The notes: generated by a model not told the origin, from the letters alone. Shown: positions 1 to 5,498, counted from the stretch's first letter. The stretch: 5,498 nucleotides of DNA from Gallionellaceae bacterium (GCA_031277195.1 JAITMU010000021.1:1-5498), one strand, 5' to 3'. A program made the numbers and translations.

Positions 1-1
1 A

Positions 2-55
2 ATGACCTCCAACGAACGCTGCCTCAAAGGAAAAAACGCAAGCTGGCGATGGTGA
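2..55 (+). CDS. trpL: Putative trp operon leader peptide (17 codons, ends Trp-Arg-Trp-stop)
   Basis: The frame starting at ATG 2-4 reads MTSNERCLKGKNASWRW and stops at TGA 53-55. Tryptophan is the rarest amino acid in most proteins, yet two of the last three codons are TGG (44-46 and 50-52), and the frame lies just upstream of trpE. This is the layout of ribosome-mediated attenuation leaders, where stalling at Trp codons under low charged tRNA-Trp changes the fold of the downstream RNA. The window begins one base before the ATG, so neither a ribosome-binding site nor a promoter can be seen. The same codons could instead be the C-terminus of a longer upstream gene. The peptide itself would have no function beyond being translated. 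The call rests on Trp-codon placement and context. Confidence 0.6.
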   Translation: MTSNERCLKGKNASWRW

Positions 56-99
56 GAACCGTTCTGTCGTCATGCCGCGCGCGTCGCGGTGCGTTTTCA

Positions 100-125
100 C
101 GGAGTTGAAAAAACTCCGCAGTTTT
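100..125 (+). terminator. Leader hairpin with short T-run, possible attenuator terminator
   Basis: A perfect 7-bp stem, CGGAGTT (100-106) and AACTCCG (112-118), closes a GAAAA loop and is followed by CAG and then only four T residues (122-125). The position, between the Trp-rich leader frame and trpE, suits the terminator arm of an attenuator. The T-run is short and offset by three bases from the stem, so termination may be weak. The hairpin may instead work by keeping ACTCC (113-117) from pairing with the trpE ribosome-binding site. Confidence 0.4.
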
Positions 126-131
126 GAGGAG
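126..131 (+). promoter_or_regulatory. Ribosome-binding site of trpE, fixes the TTG start
   Basis: GAGGAG lies 8 bases before the TTG at 140. In the trpE frame a TGA stop occupies 125-127, so the coding region cannot start further upstream. The first in-frame ATG lies more than 150 codons inside the conserved protein. The TTG is therefore well supported as the start. Confidence 0.8.
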
Positions 132-139
132 TCGGCCTG

Positions 140-1624
140 TTGTCACCCATCACCGAACAAGAATTCAATCGCCTTGCCCAGCAGGGCTACAACCGCATTC
201 CACTGGCTGTCGAGACGTTTGCCGATCTCGATACGCCGTTGTCGCTGTATCTCAAACTCGCCAACAAACCGTATTCCTATCTGCTGGAATCGGTGCAGGG
301 CGGCGAGCGTTTCGGGCGTTATTCCTTCATCGGTTTGCCAGCGGACAGCCGTCTCACCGTGCGCGGCAAGCGTGTCACGCTGACGCATGGCGAGAACGAA
401 AGCGCGCACGACACGGACAACCCGCTCGACTTCATCAAGGAATACCAGTCGCGCTTTCGCGTCGCTTCGTTGCCGGGGCTGCCGCGGTTTGCCGGTGGTC
501 TGGCGGGCTATTTCGGCTACGACACGGTGCGCTACATCGAACCGCGCCTCGCGCAAACCGAAAAACCCGATGCGATTGGCGCGCCCGACATTCTGCTGAT
601 GCTGACCGAGCAGCTTGCGGTGGTGGACAATCTCTCCGGCAAGCTGACCTTCATCGTTTACGCCAATCCCGAACAGGCCGACGCCTATCAACTGGCGTGC
701 GCGCGGCTCGAAAATCTGCAACGCCTGTTGCGCCAACCGGCGTCGATTCCGCACGCGCCGCAGATGTACCGTTACGACGCGCAATCGGAATTTGGCGAAG
801 CGGCGTTCAAAGCGGCGGTGGAAAAAGCCAAGCGCTACATCTTCGACGGCGACGTCATGCAGGTCGTGCTGGCGCAGCGCATGGCACAGCCGTTTCCGGC
901 AGCGCCGCTGTCCCTGTATCGCGCGCTGCGCAGCATCAATCCGTCGCCCTACATGTTCTATTACGACATGGGCGATCATCAGGTGGTGGGCGCGTCGCCG
1001 GAAATTCTGGTGCGACTGGAGCAGGGCGCAGTCACCGTGCGCCCCATCGCAGGCACGCGCCCGCGCGGCAAGACGCCACAGCAGGATGCCGAACTCTCGC
1101 AGGAATTGCTCGCCGACCCGAAAGAACTCGCCGAACATTTAATGCTGATCGATTTGGGGCGCAACGATGTAGGCCGCGTCGCGCAAAACGGCTCGGTTGT
1201 CTTGACTGAAAAAATGGTGGTCGAGCGTTATTCGCACGTCATGCACATCGTTTCCAATGTCGAAGGCGCGATCAAACCCGGCCTCGATGCGATAGACGTG
1301 CTGAAAGCCACTTTCCCCGCAGGCACCGTGAGCGGCGCGCCCAAAGTGCGCGCGATGGAAATCATCGACGAGCTGGAAGTGTCCAAGCGCGGCATTTACG
1401 CGGGCGCAGTCGGCTATCTGGGTTTCAATGGCGACATGGATCTGGCGATCGCACTGCGCACCGCCGTCGTGAAAAACGAAACGCTCTACGTGCAAGCGGG
1501 CGCGGGCATCGTCGCCGATTCCGTGCCTGAAAGCGAATGGCAGGAAACCCAAAACAAAGCCCGCGCCGTGCTGCGCGCGGCAGAGATGGTGCTCGACGGT
1601 CTCGACGCCAAACTGCATCGCTGA
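140..1624 (+). CDS. trpE: Anthranilate synthase component I (chorismate-binding subunit)
   Basis: TrpE converts chorismate to anthranilate, using ammonia delivered by the TrpG glutaminase; this is the committed first step of tryptophan synthesis in the cytoplasm. The 494-residue product has the usual length. The N-terminal regulatory region carries LLESVQ (48-53), whose Glu-Ser pair belongs to the tryptophan feedback pocket in known TrpE proteins, and GRYSFIG (59-65). NPSPYM (267-272), also linked to feedback binding, is intact. The C-terminal chorismate-binding domain shows PIAGTRPRG (302-310), EHLMLIDLGRNDVGR (332-346) with His333, GTVSGAPKVRAMEII (395-409) and AGAGIVADSVPESEW (453-467). 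These features favour TrpE over the related PabB, as does the partner gene trpG followed by trpD. The start is TTG with GAGGAG upstream. The stop lies 11 bases before trpG, indicating co-transcription. Expression is probably subject to the leader described upstream and activity to tryptophan feedback. Confidence 0.96.
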   Translation: MSPITEQEFNRLAQQGYNRIPLAVETFADLDTPLSLYLKLANKPYSYLLESVQGGERFGRYSFIGLPADSRLTVRGKRVTLTHGENESAHDTDNPLDFIKEYQSRFRVASLPGLPRFAGGLAGYFGYDTVRYIEPRLAQTEKPDAIGAPDILLMLTEQLAVVDNLSGKLTFIVYANPEQADAYQLACARLENLQRLLRQPASIPHAPQMYRYDAQSEFGEAAFKAAVEKAKRYIFDGDVMQVVLAQRMAQPFPAAPLSLYRALRSINPSPYMFYYDMGDHQVVGASPEILVRLEQGAVTVRPIAGTRPRGKTPQQDAELSQELLADPKELAEHLMLIDLGRNDVGRVAQNGSVVLTEKMVVERYSHVMHIVSNVEGAIKPGLDAIDVLKATFPAGTVSGAPKVRAMEIIDELEVSKRGIYAGAVGYLGFNGDMDLAIALRTAVVKNETLYVQAGAGIVADSVPESEWQETQNKARAVLRAAEMVLDGLDAKLHR

Positions 1625-1635
1625 AAGGAGCCGCC

Positions 1636-2205
1636 ATGTTATTGATGATCGACAATTACGACTCCTTCACCTACAACCTGGTGCAGTATTTCGCCGAGCT
1701 GGGCGCGGAGGTTGTTGTTCGGCGCAATGATGAAATCACGGTGGCGCAGGTTGGTGAAATGCAGCCGCAATACATCGTCGTGTCACCGGGGCCTTGCACG
1801 CCGAATGAAGCGGGAATTTCGGTGCCGGTGATCAAACAATTCGCGGGCAAGGTGCCGATTCTGGGCGTGTGTCTTGGACACCAGAGCATCGGTCAGGCGT
1901 TCGGCGGTCGCATCGTTCACGCGCAGCAGGTGATGCACGGCAAGACCTCGCCGATTCATCATCACGGCAACAGCGTATTCACCGGCCTGCCCAATCCCTT
2001 CACGGCGACGCGCTATCATTCGCTGGTGATCGAGCGCGCGAGTTTGCCCGAATGTCTGGAAATTACCGCGTGGACGGACGACGGCGAAATCATGGGCGTG
2101 CGCCATCGGGAGCTTGCGGTGCATGGCGTGCAGTTCCATCCTGAATCCATCCTTACGGAACATGGACACGCGATGCTGAAAAATTTTCTGGACGGCAAAC
2201 CATAA
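1636..2205 (+). CDS. trpG: Anthranilate synthase component II (glutamine amidotransferase)
   Basis: TrpG hydrolyses glutamine and channels the ammonia to TrpE. The 189-residue protein is a complete class I (triad) glutamine amidotransferase domain. It opens with MLLMIDNYDSFTYNL (1-15), typical of TrpG/PabA. It carries SPGPCTP (50-56) for the oxyanion region, the nucleophile Cys79 in GVCLGHQ (77-83), and His168 and Glu170 in FHPES (167-171). There is no fused TrpD domain, unlike the enteric TrpGD fusion. The ATG at 1636 is chosen because AAAGGAG (1624-1630) precedes it by five bases and the family N-terminus begins exactly there; a longer upstream reading would run back into trpE. In some bacteria one such subunit also serves PabB for folate synthesis, which this window cannot decide. 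Confidence 0.96.
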   Translation: MLLMIDNYDSFTYNLVQYFAELGAEVVVRRNDEITVAQVGEMQPQYIVVSPGPCTPNEAGISVPVIKQFAGKVPILGVCLGHQSIGQAFGGRIVHAQQVMHGKTSPIHHHGNSVFTGLPNPFTATRYHSLVIERASLPECLEITAWTDDGEIMGVRHRELAVHGVQFHPESILTEHGHAMLKNFLDGKP

Positions 2206-2214
2206 TGGTTAACT

Positions 2215-2301
2215 CCCTCTCCCTTGATGGGAGAGGGTTGGGGAGAGGGTGGTAGGGATTTGCCCCCTCTCCCCCACCCCTCTCCCGCGAGGGGAGAGGG
2301 G
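2215..2301 (+). repeat. Inverted pair of REP-like C/G-rich palindromes, tails inward (trpG-trpD gap)
   Basis: Two copies of one repeat unit face each other. The first has a 9-bp stem CCCTCTCCC (2215-2223) / GGGAGAGGG (2229-2237) with loop TTGAT, followed by a tail GGGGAGAGGG (2240-2249). The second has a tail CCCCCTCTCCCCC (2263-2275) and then a 10-bp stem CCCCTCTCCC (2277-2286) / GGGAGAGGGG (2292-2301) with loop GCGAG. The tails point towards each other across about 13 bases and are themselves complementary. This resembles dispersed REP/BIME-type intergenic repeats of proteobacteria. The hairpins lack a T-run, so they are poor intrinsic terminators, but they may affect mRNA stability or the ratio of trpD to trpEG expression. 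The element sits wholly in the gap. Confidence 0.85.
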
Positions 2302-2318
2302 CTTAAACCTGACATATC

Positions 2319-2322
2319 GGAG
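2319..2322 (+). promoter_or_regulatory. Ribosome-binding site of trpD
   Basis: GGAG precedes the ATG at 2329 by six bases. It selects this start over an in-frame ATG at 2224 that lies inside the palindromic repeat and would add a low-complexity repeat-encoded extension of 35 residues. Confidence 0.75.
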
Positions 2323-2328
2323 AAAAAC

Positions 2329-3345
2329 ATGAAACCCCAAGACGCCCTCAAACGCATCATCGAACACCGCGAAATTTTCCACGACGAGATGGTTTCGCTG
2401 ATGCGTCAGATCATGAGCGGCGAAGTCACGCCGGTGATGATTGCGGCGATCATTACCGGGCTGCGCGTCAAAAAAGAAACCATAGGCGAAATCGCTGGCG
2501 CGGCCGTGGTGATGCGCGAACTCGCCACGAAAGTCGAAGTCGCGGACGATGGTCGGCTGGTGGACACCTGCGGCACCGGCGGCGATGGCGCGCACAGTTT
2601 CAACATTTCCACCGCGTCGGCGTTCGTCGCGGCGGCGGCGGGCGCGAAGATCGCCAAGCATGGCGGACGTTCGGTGTCGTCGCAATCCGGCAGCGCGGAC
2701 GTGCTGGAATCGCTGGGCGTGAACATCAATTTGTCGCCGGAGGCGACCGCGCGCTGCATCGCGGACGCAGGCTTCGGTTTCATGTTCGCGCCGAGCTATC
2801 ACAGCGCGATGAAGCACGCCGCGCCCGTGCGCAAGGAACTCGGCGTGCGCACGCTGTTCAACATCCTGGGTCCCTTGACCAATCCCGCTGGCGCGAAGCA
2901 ACAACTGATGGGCGTGTTTCATCGTGATCTGGTCGGCATTCAAGCGCGCGTGCTGCAACGCCTCGGCAGTCGTTGCGCGCTGGTGGTGCATGGCGAGGAT
3001 GGCCTCGACGAAATCACGCTTACCGGCAACACGCTGGTGGCGGAACTCAAGGACGGCGAGGTGTGCGAATACACCATTCATCCGCGCCAGTTCGGTTTGG
3101 AGACGGCGACGCTGGAAGACATTCACGCCGCCAGCGTGGAACAGTCGCGCGACATGCTGCTCGGCGTGCTCGACAATCGTCCGGGTCCCGCGCGCGACAT
3201 CGTGCTGATGAACGCAGGCGCGGCGATCTATCTCGCGGGACTGGCCGCGTCGCTGGAAGACGGCGCGCGCATGGCCGCCAACGTCATCGCCAACGGCGCA
3301 GCGAAGCAGAAACTCGCGGAGTTGGTGCGGGTTAGCAAGGGCTGA
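2329..3345 (+). CDS. trpD: Anthranilate phosphoribosyltransferase
   Basis: TrpD transfers the phosphoribosyl group of PRPP to anthranilate, the second step of tryptophan synthesis, and works as a cytoplasmic homodimer in known members. The 338-residue product matches the usual length. The helical N-terminal part contains SGEVTPVMIAAIITGLRVK (30-48). The PRPP-binding loop DTCGTGGDGAHSFNIST (79-95) is intact, followed by AKHGGRSVSSQSGSADVLE (109-127), where the Gly-Gly-Arg form of KHGNR is an accepted variant. The anthranilate-side segment has HAAPVRKELGVRTLFNILG (163-181) with Arg168 and Arg174. GPLTNPAG (181-188) and the Asp-Glu pair of GLDEIT (225-230), which coordinates magnesium in the family, follow. 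Start choice rests on GGAG six bases upstream. It lies 123 bases after trpG, separated by a repeat pair rather than the tight junction seen between trpE and trpG, so its expression may be partly uncoupled. Confidence 0.96.
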   Translation: MKPQDALKRIIEHREIFHDEMVSLMRQIMSGEVTPVMIAAIITGLRVKKETIGEIAGAAVVMRELATKVEVADDGRLVDTCGTGGDGAHSFNISTASAFVAAAAGAKIAKHGGRSVSSQSGSADVLESLGVNINLSPEATARCIADAGFGFMFAPSYHSAMKHAAPVRKELGVRTLFNILGPLTNPAGAKQQLMGVFHRDLVGIQARVLQRLGSRCALVVHGEDGLDEITLTGNTLVAELKDGEVCEYTIHPRQFGLETATLEDIHAASVEQSRDMLLGVLDNRPGPARDIVLMNAGAAIYLAGLAASLEDGARMAANVIANGAAKQKLAELVRVSKG

Positions 3346-3357
3346 GTCGTCGTATTT

Positions 3358-3476
3358 CCCCCTCTCCCCAACCCCTCTCCCACGAGGGGAGAGGGGCTGC
3401 CGTGTTTCCTGTCTCTGCGGGATCGGATGCACTCTCCCCTCTCCCCTCGTGGGAGAGGGGCTGGGGGAGAGGGGGC
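3358..3476 (+). repeat. Inverted pair of REP-like palindromes, tails outward (trpD-relA gap)
   Basis: This is the same repeat family as the trpG-trpD gap, with the two units in the opposite arrangement. The left unit has a tail CCCCCTCTCCCC (3358-3369) and then a 10-bp stem CCCCTCTCCC (3372-3381) / GGGAGAGGGG (3387-3396), loop ACGAG. The right unit has the identical stem (3436-3445 / 3451-3460) with loop CTCGT, the exact reverse complement of ACGAG, and then a tail GGGGGAGAGGGGG (3463-3475). The two 40-base units are near-perfect inverted copies around a unique spacer of about 38 bases. The unit ends six bases before the relA ribosome-binding site. No T-run follows the stems. Confidence 0.88.
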
Positions 3477-3481
3477 TTTAC

Positions 3482-3485
3482 GAGG
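3482..3485 (+). promoter_or_regulatory. Ribosome-binding site of relA, supports the GTG start
   Basis: GAGG precedes the GTG at 3492 by six bases and lies directly after the repeat pair. An alternative in-frame GTG at 3402 would put 30 residues of repeat-encoded sequence at the N-terminus and has no convincing ribosome-binding site. Confidence 0.6.
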
Positions 3486-3491
3486 CAAATC

Positions 3492-5447
3492 GTGAAAAAA
3501 TTTTCTCCTGATCAAGAAGCCGCTCCGCTCATCCCGCCCTCCAGCGAGGACGCCGCCGCCATTCGTCACTGGCTGAACACGCTCCCCTACACTCTGGAAG
3601 AACGCGATCTCATCCGCCGCGCCTGCGAATTTGCCGCGCCGCTCTACCATGATCGCAGTGAACTCACCGGCACGCCGTTGCTGCGTCACGCGCTGGGTTC
3701 CGCTTCCATCCTCGCCGATTTGCGCATGGATCACGACACCATCGCCGCCGCGGTATTGCATGCCGTGCCGGACAATGCGCTGCCGTTGAAAGAGCGTTTC
3801 GGCGCGAGCGTTGCTGCGCTGGTGGATGGCATCGCAAAAATGGAGCATGTGCGCCAGTTCAGCGAAATGCGCGAAGGCGCGATGGACAAGGAAGAAGCGG
3901 CGCAGCAAATCGAAAGCCTGCGCAAGATGCTGCTGGCGATGGTCGAGGACATTCGCGTGGTGCTGATCAAGCTGGCGGAACGCACGCAAACCATGCGCAA
4001 TCTTTCGCGCGCGGACGAGGCCACGCAACGCCGCATCGCGCGCGAAACGCTGGGGATTTTCGCGCCGCTGGCGAATCGTCTCGGCGTGTGGCAACTCAAG
4101 TGGGAACTCGAAGATTTGTCAGTGCGCTATCTCGAACCGGCGCTGTACAAGCGCGTCGCCGGACTGTTGGACGAGCGCCGCGTCGATCGTGAACGCTACA
4201 TCGAAGAAGTCGTCGAGATTTTGCGCAAGGCGCTGGCGCGCGCGGGCGTGGCGGCGGAAGTGAACGGACGCCCCAAACACATTTACAGCATCATCGCCAA
4301 GATGAAGCGCAAACAACTCGCCTTCAGCGATTTGTATGACGTGCGCGCGGTGCGCATTCTCACAGAAAACATCGAGCAGTGTTACGCCGCACTGTCGGTC
4401 GTGCATGAACTCTGGCCGCCGATCACCAGCGAATTTGACGACTACATCGCGCATCCAAAATCCAACGGCTATCGCTCGCTGCACACCGCCGTGACCGGCC
4501 TGCGCGGCCTGCCGGTGGAAGTGCAGATACGCACGCGGCAGATGCACCACGATTCCGAACTCGGCGTCGCTGCTCACTGGCGCTACAAGGAAAACCGCCG
4601 CGCGGAAACCGGCGTGGACGAAAAAATCACCTGGCTGCGGCAGATTCTCGCGTGGAAATCCGAACTCACCGACGGCGAGATGCAGGCGCAATTCCGCAAC
4701 CGGCTGTTGCAGGATCGCGTGTACGCGCTGACGCCGCAAGGCAAAGTGATCGACCTGCCGGAAGGTTCCACGCCGGTGGATTTCGCCTACACGTTGCACA
4801 CCGATCTTGGCCACCGCACGCGCGGCGCAAAAATCGACGGCAACATCGTGCCGCTGAACACCAAACTGCAAACCGGCCAGCGCGTGGAAATTCTCACCGT
4901 CAAACAAGGCGCGCCGAGCCGTGATTGGTTAAGCCCGCAGCAAGGCTATCTGAAAAGCCCGCGCGCAAGAGCCAAAGTGCGTCAATGGTTCAAAGCGCAA
5001 AATCTCGACGTCAGCATCACCCAAGGCCGCGACCTGCTCGACCGCGAACTGCACCGCCTCGGCGTCACCGGCGTGAATCAGGAAAAACTCGCGCAGCGTT
5101 TGCGCTTCAACAAACTGGATGATTTGCTCGCAGCACTGGGACGCAACGAAATCACTTCGCGCCGTCTCGCACTGGCGATGCAGCAGGAAATGCCGACGCG
5201 CGTCATCGTACCGCGCCCCGCGCCCAAACGAACCGGCGCAACGCGCGCCGCGTCAGGCAGCGTGCTGATCGAAGGCGTGGACAATCTCACCGTGCGCATG
5301 GCGAAATGCTGCAAACCGGAAGCGCCGGAAGAAATCGTCGGCTACGTCACGCGATCAGGAATTACCGTGCATCGGCAAGAATGCGCATTCGTGCAGCGCG
5401 TGCCGGAGGAAAGACGGGATCGCTTGCTGGAAGCGGGGTGGGCGTAG
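3492..5447 (+). CDS. relA: RelA-type GTP pyrophosphokinase ((p)ppGpp synthetase) lacking the C-terminal ACT/RRM domain
   Basis: RelA makes pppGpp/ppGpp from ATP and GTP/GDP when uncharged tRNA enters the ribosomal A site, setting off the stringent response. In this 651-residue protein the N-terminal HD hydrolase region (about 50-200) is degenerate. The catalytic His-Asp is His90-Ala91 (VLHAVPDN), and the later Asp of the SpoT-type LADRT is Glu163 (LAERT), so hydrolase activity is unlikely. The synthetase domain is intact: GRPKHIYSI (259-267), LYDVRAVRI (281-289), EFDD (314-317), the acidic signature of monofunctional RelA rather than the RxKD of bifunctional enzymes, YRSLHT (327-332) and EVQIRT (343-348). 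A TGS domain spans about 410-469, with His436 at the position that contacts the tRNA CCA end in E. coli RelA. A helical region follows, then a zinc-finger domain with Cys606, Cys607, His627 and Cys631. The protein stops at LLEAGWA, about where the ACT/RRM domain normally begins; E. coli RelA has about 744 residues. Start is GTG with GAGG upstream. Confidence 0.93.
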   Translation: MKKFSPDQEAAPLIPPSSEDAAAIRHWLNTLPYTLEERDLIRRACEFAAPLYHDRSELTGTPLLRHALGSASILADLRMDHDTIAAAVLHAVPDNALPLKERFGASVAALVDGIAKMEHVRQFSEMREGAMDKEEAAQQIESLRKMLLAMVEDIRVVLIKLAERTQTMRNLSRADEATQRRIARETLGIFAPLANRLGVWQLKWELEDLSVRYLEPALYKRVAGLLDERRVDRERYIEEVVEILRKALARAGVAAEVNGRPKHIYSIIAKMKRKQLAFSDLYDVRAVRILTENIEQCYAALSVVHELWPPITSEFDDYIAHPKSNGYRSLHTAVTGLRGLPVEVQIRTRQMHHDSELGVAAHWRYKENRRAETGVDEKITWLRQILAWKSELTDGEMQAQFRNRLLQDRVYALTPQGKVIDLPEGSTPVDFAYTLHTDLGHRTRGAKIDGNIVPLNTKLQTGQRVEILTVKQGAPSRDWLSPQQGYLKSPRARAKVRQWFKAQNLDVSITQGRDLLDRELHRLGVTGVNQEKLAQRLRFNKLDDLLAALGRNEITSRRLALAMQQEMPTRVIVPRPAPKRTGATRAASGSVLIEGVDNLTVRMAKCCKPEAPEEIVGYVTRSGITVHRQECAFVQRVPEERRDRLLEAGWA

Positions 5448-5448
5448 G

Positions 5449-5498
5449 GCGGGGCTTGCCCCGCGCTGTGAGAATTTCAAGGTTTGTGCCGCGCGGGG
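5449..5498 (+). repeat. GC palindrome directly after relA, with a further inverted arm at the window edge
   Basis: GCGGGGC (5449-5455) and GCCCCGC (5458-5464) form a near-continuous palindrome starting two bases after the relA stop. CCCCGCGC (5459-5466) is also complementary to GCGCGGGG (5491-5498) at the window edge, so a larger inverted element may continue beyond it. No T-run follows, so it is not a convincing intrinsic terminator, though a structural or weak terminator role is possible. It differs in sequence from the CCCCTCTCCC family in the other gaps. No reading frame in 5448-5498 resembles a protein I recognise. Confidence 0.6.

Larger units (their letters stand above)
44..132 (+). 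promoter_or_regulatory. Candidate trp attenuator / leader RNA
   Basis: Between the leader Trp codons and the trpE ribosome-binding site there are several mutually exclusive pairings. GTGAGAAC (52-59) can pair with GTTTTCAC (93-100) over 8 bp with one G-U, enclosing a GC stem CCGCG/CGCGG (75-79 with 85-89). CGGAGTT (100-106) pairs perfectly with AACTCCG (112-118). GTTCTGT (61-67) can pair with ACGGAGT (99-105), with three G-U pairs, and would compete with that hairpin. ACTCC (113-117) can also pair with GGAGT (128-132), which overlaps the trpE ribosome-binding site. The pairings are read directly from the sequence; which of them form, and their regulatory role, are inferred without a folding calculation. 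Confidence 0.45.

Noticed and set aside
143..1138. Minus-strand open frame of 331 codons opposite trpE
   Set aside because: It is antisense to strongly conserved TrpE sequence and its composition (rich in Arg, His, Ala) is typical of a shadow frame.
124..1209. Plus-strand frame of 361 codons overlapping trpE in another frame
   Set aside because: The overlapping trpE frame matches the family over its whole length, and this one is Arg/Ala-rich without motifs.
2224..2328. Upstream ATG start for trpD
   Set aside because: It lies in the palindrome and encodes repeat-derived low-complexity sequence; the ATG at 2329 has a good ribosome-binding site and fits the family N-terminus.
2209..3432. Long minus-strand open frame of about 400 codons opposite trpD
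   Set aside because: Its ends are translated repeat sequence and the interior is the antisense of trpD. High GC leaves long antisense frames open, and there is no recognisable domain.
2215..3476. Repeat hairpins as intrinsic terminators or a CRISPR array
   Set aside because: No T-run follows any stem. Only four units occur, in two inverted pairs flanking a gene, without regular direct-repeat and spacer structure.
3402..3491. Upstream GTG start for relA
   Set aside because: The extra 30 residues are translated repeat sequence; the GTG at 3492 has GAGG upstream.
3228..4907. Minus-strand open frames opposite the trpD end and relA
   Set aside because: Same reason: they run through the repeats and the antisense of conserved RelA motifs, with no protein family signal.
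3492..5447. Calling the gene spoT or a bifunctional rel
   Set aside because: The HD pair is His-Ala and the synthetase has EFDD rather than RxKD, both typical of monofunctional RelA.

Overview
The window reads as ordinary chromosomal core DNA from a GC-rich proteobacterium. The separate trpE, trpG, trpD order and a RelA-type (p)ppGpp synthetase next door fit Beta- or Gammaproteobacteria; I lean towards Betaproteobacteria but cannot fix the genus. All genes are on the + strand.

Layout: bases 1-139 look like a trp leader. A 17-codon reading frame at 2-55 ends in Trp-Arg-Trp-stop. A perfect 7-bp hairpin follows at 100-118, and then the GAGGAG ribosome-binding site of trpE. trpE (140-1624, TTG start) and trpG (1636-2205) lie 11 bases apart and encode the two subunits of anthranilate synthase. 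A pair of inverted C/G-rich repeats (2215-2301) fills most of the gap to trpD (2329-3345, anthranilate phosphoribosyltransferase). A second pair of the same repeat family, in the opposite arrangement (3358-3476), separates trpD from relA (3492-5447, GTG start). A different palindromic repeat begins just after the relA stop and runs to the window edge.

How the genes work together: TrpE and TrpG convert chorismate and glutamine to anthranilate, and TrpD joins anthranilate to PRPP. These are the first two steps of tryptophan synthesis. trpC, which commonly follows trpD in this gene order, is not here. RelA senses amino-acid starvation through uncharged tRNA on the ribosome, so a tryptophan-responsive leader and a general starvation sensor flank the same gene block. 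That link is inferred from position only.

Most worth a second look are the trp leader, the RelA that stops just where its C-terminal ACT/RRM domain should begin, and the two oppositely arranged repeat pairs. I found no new enzyme system, phage, insertion sequence, CRISPR array, tRNA or rRNA.
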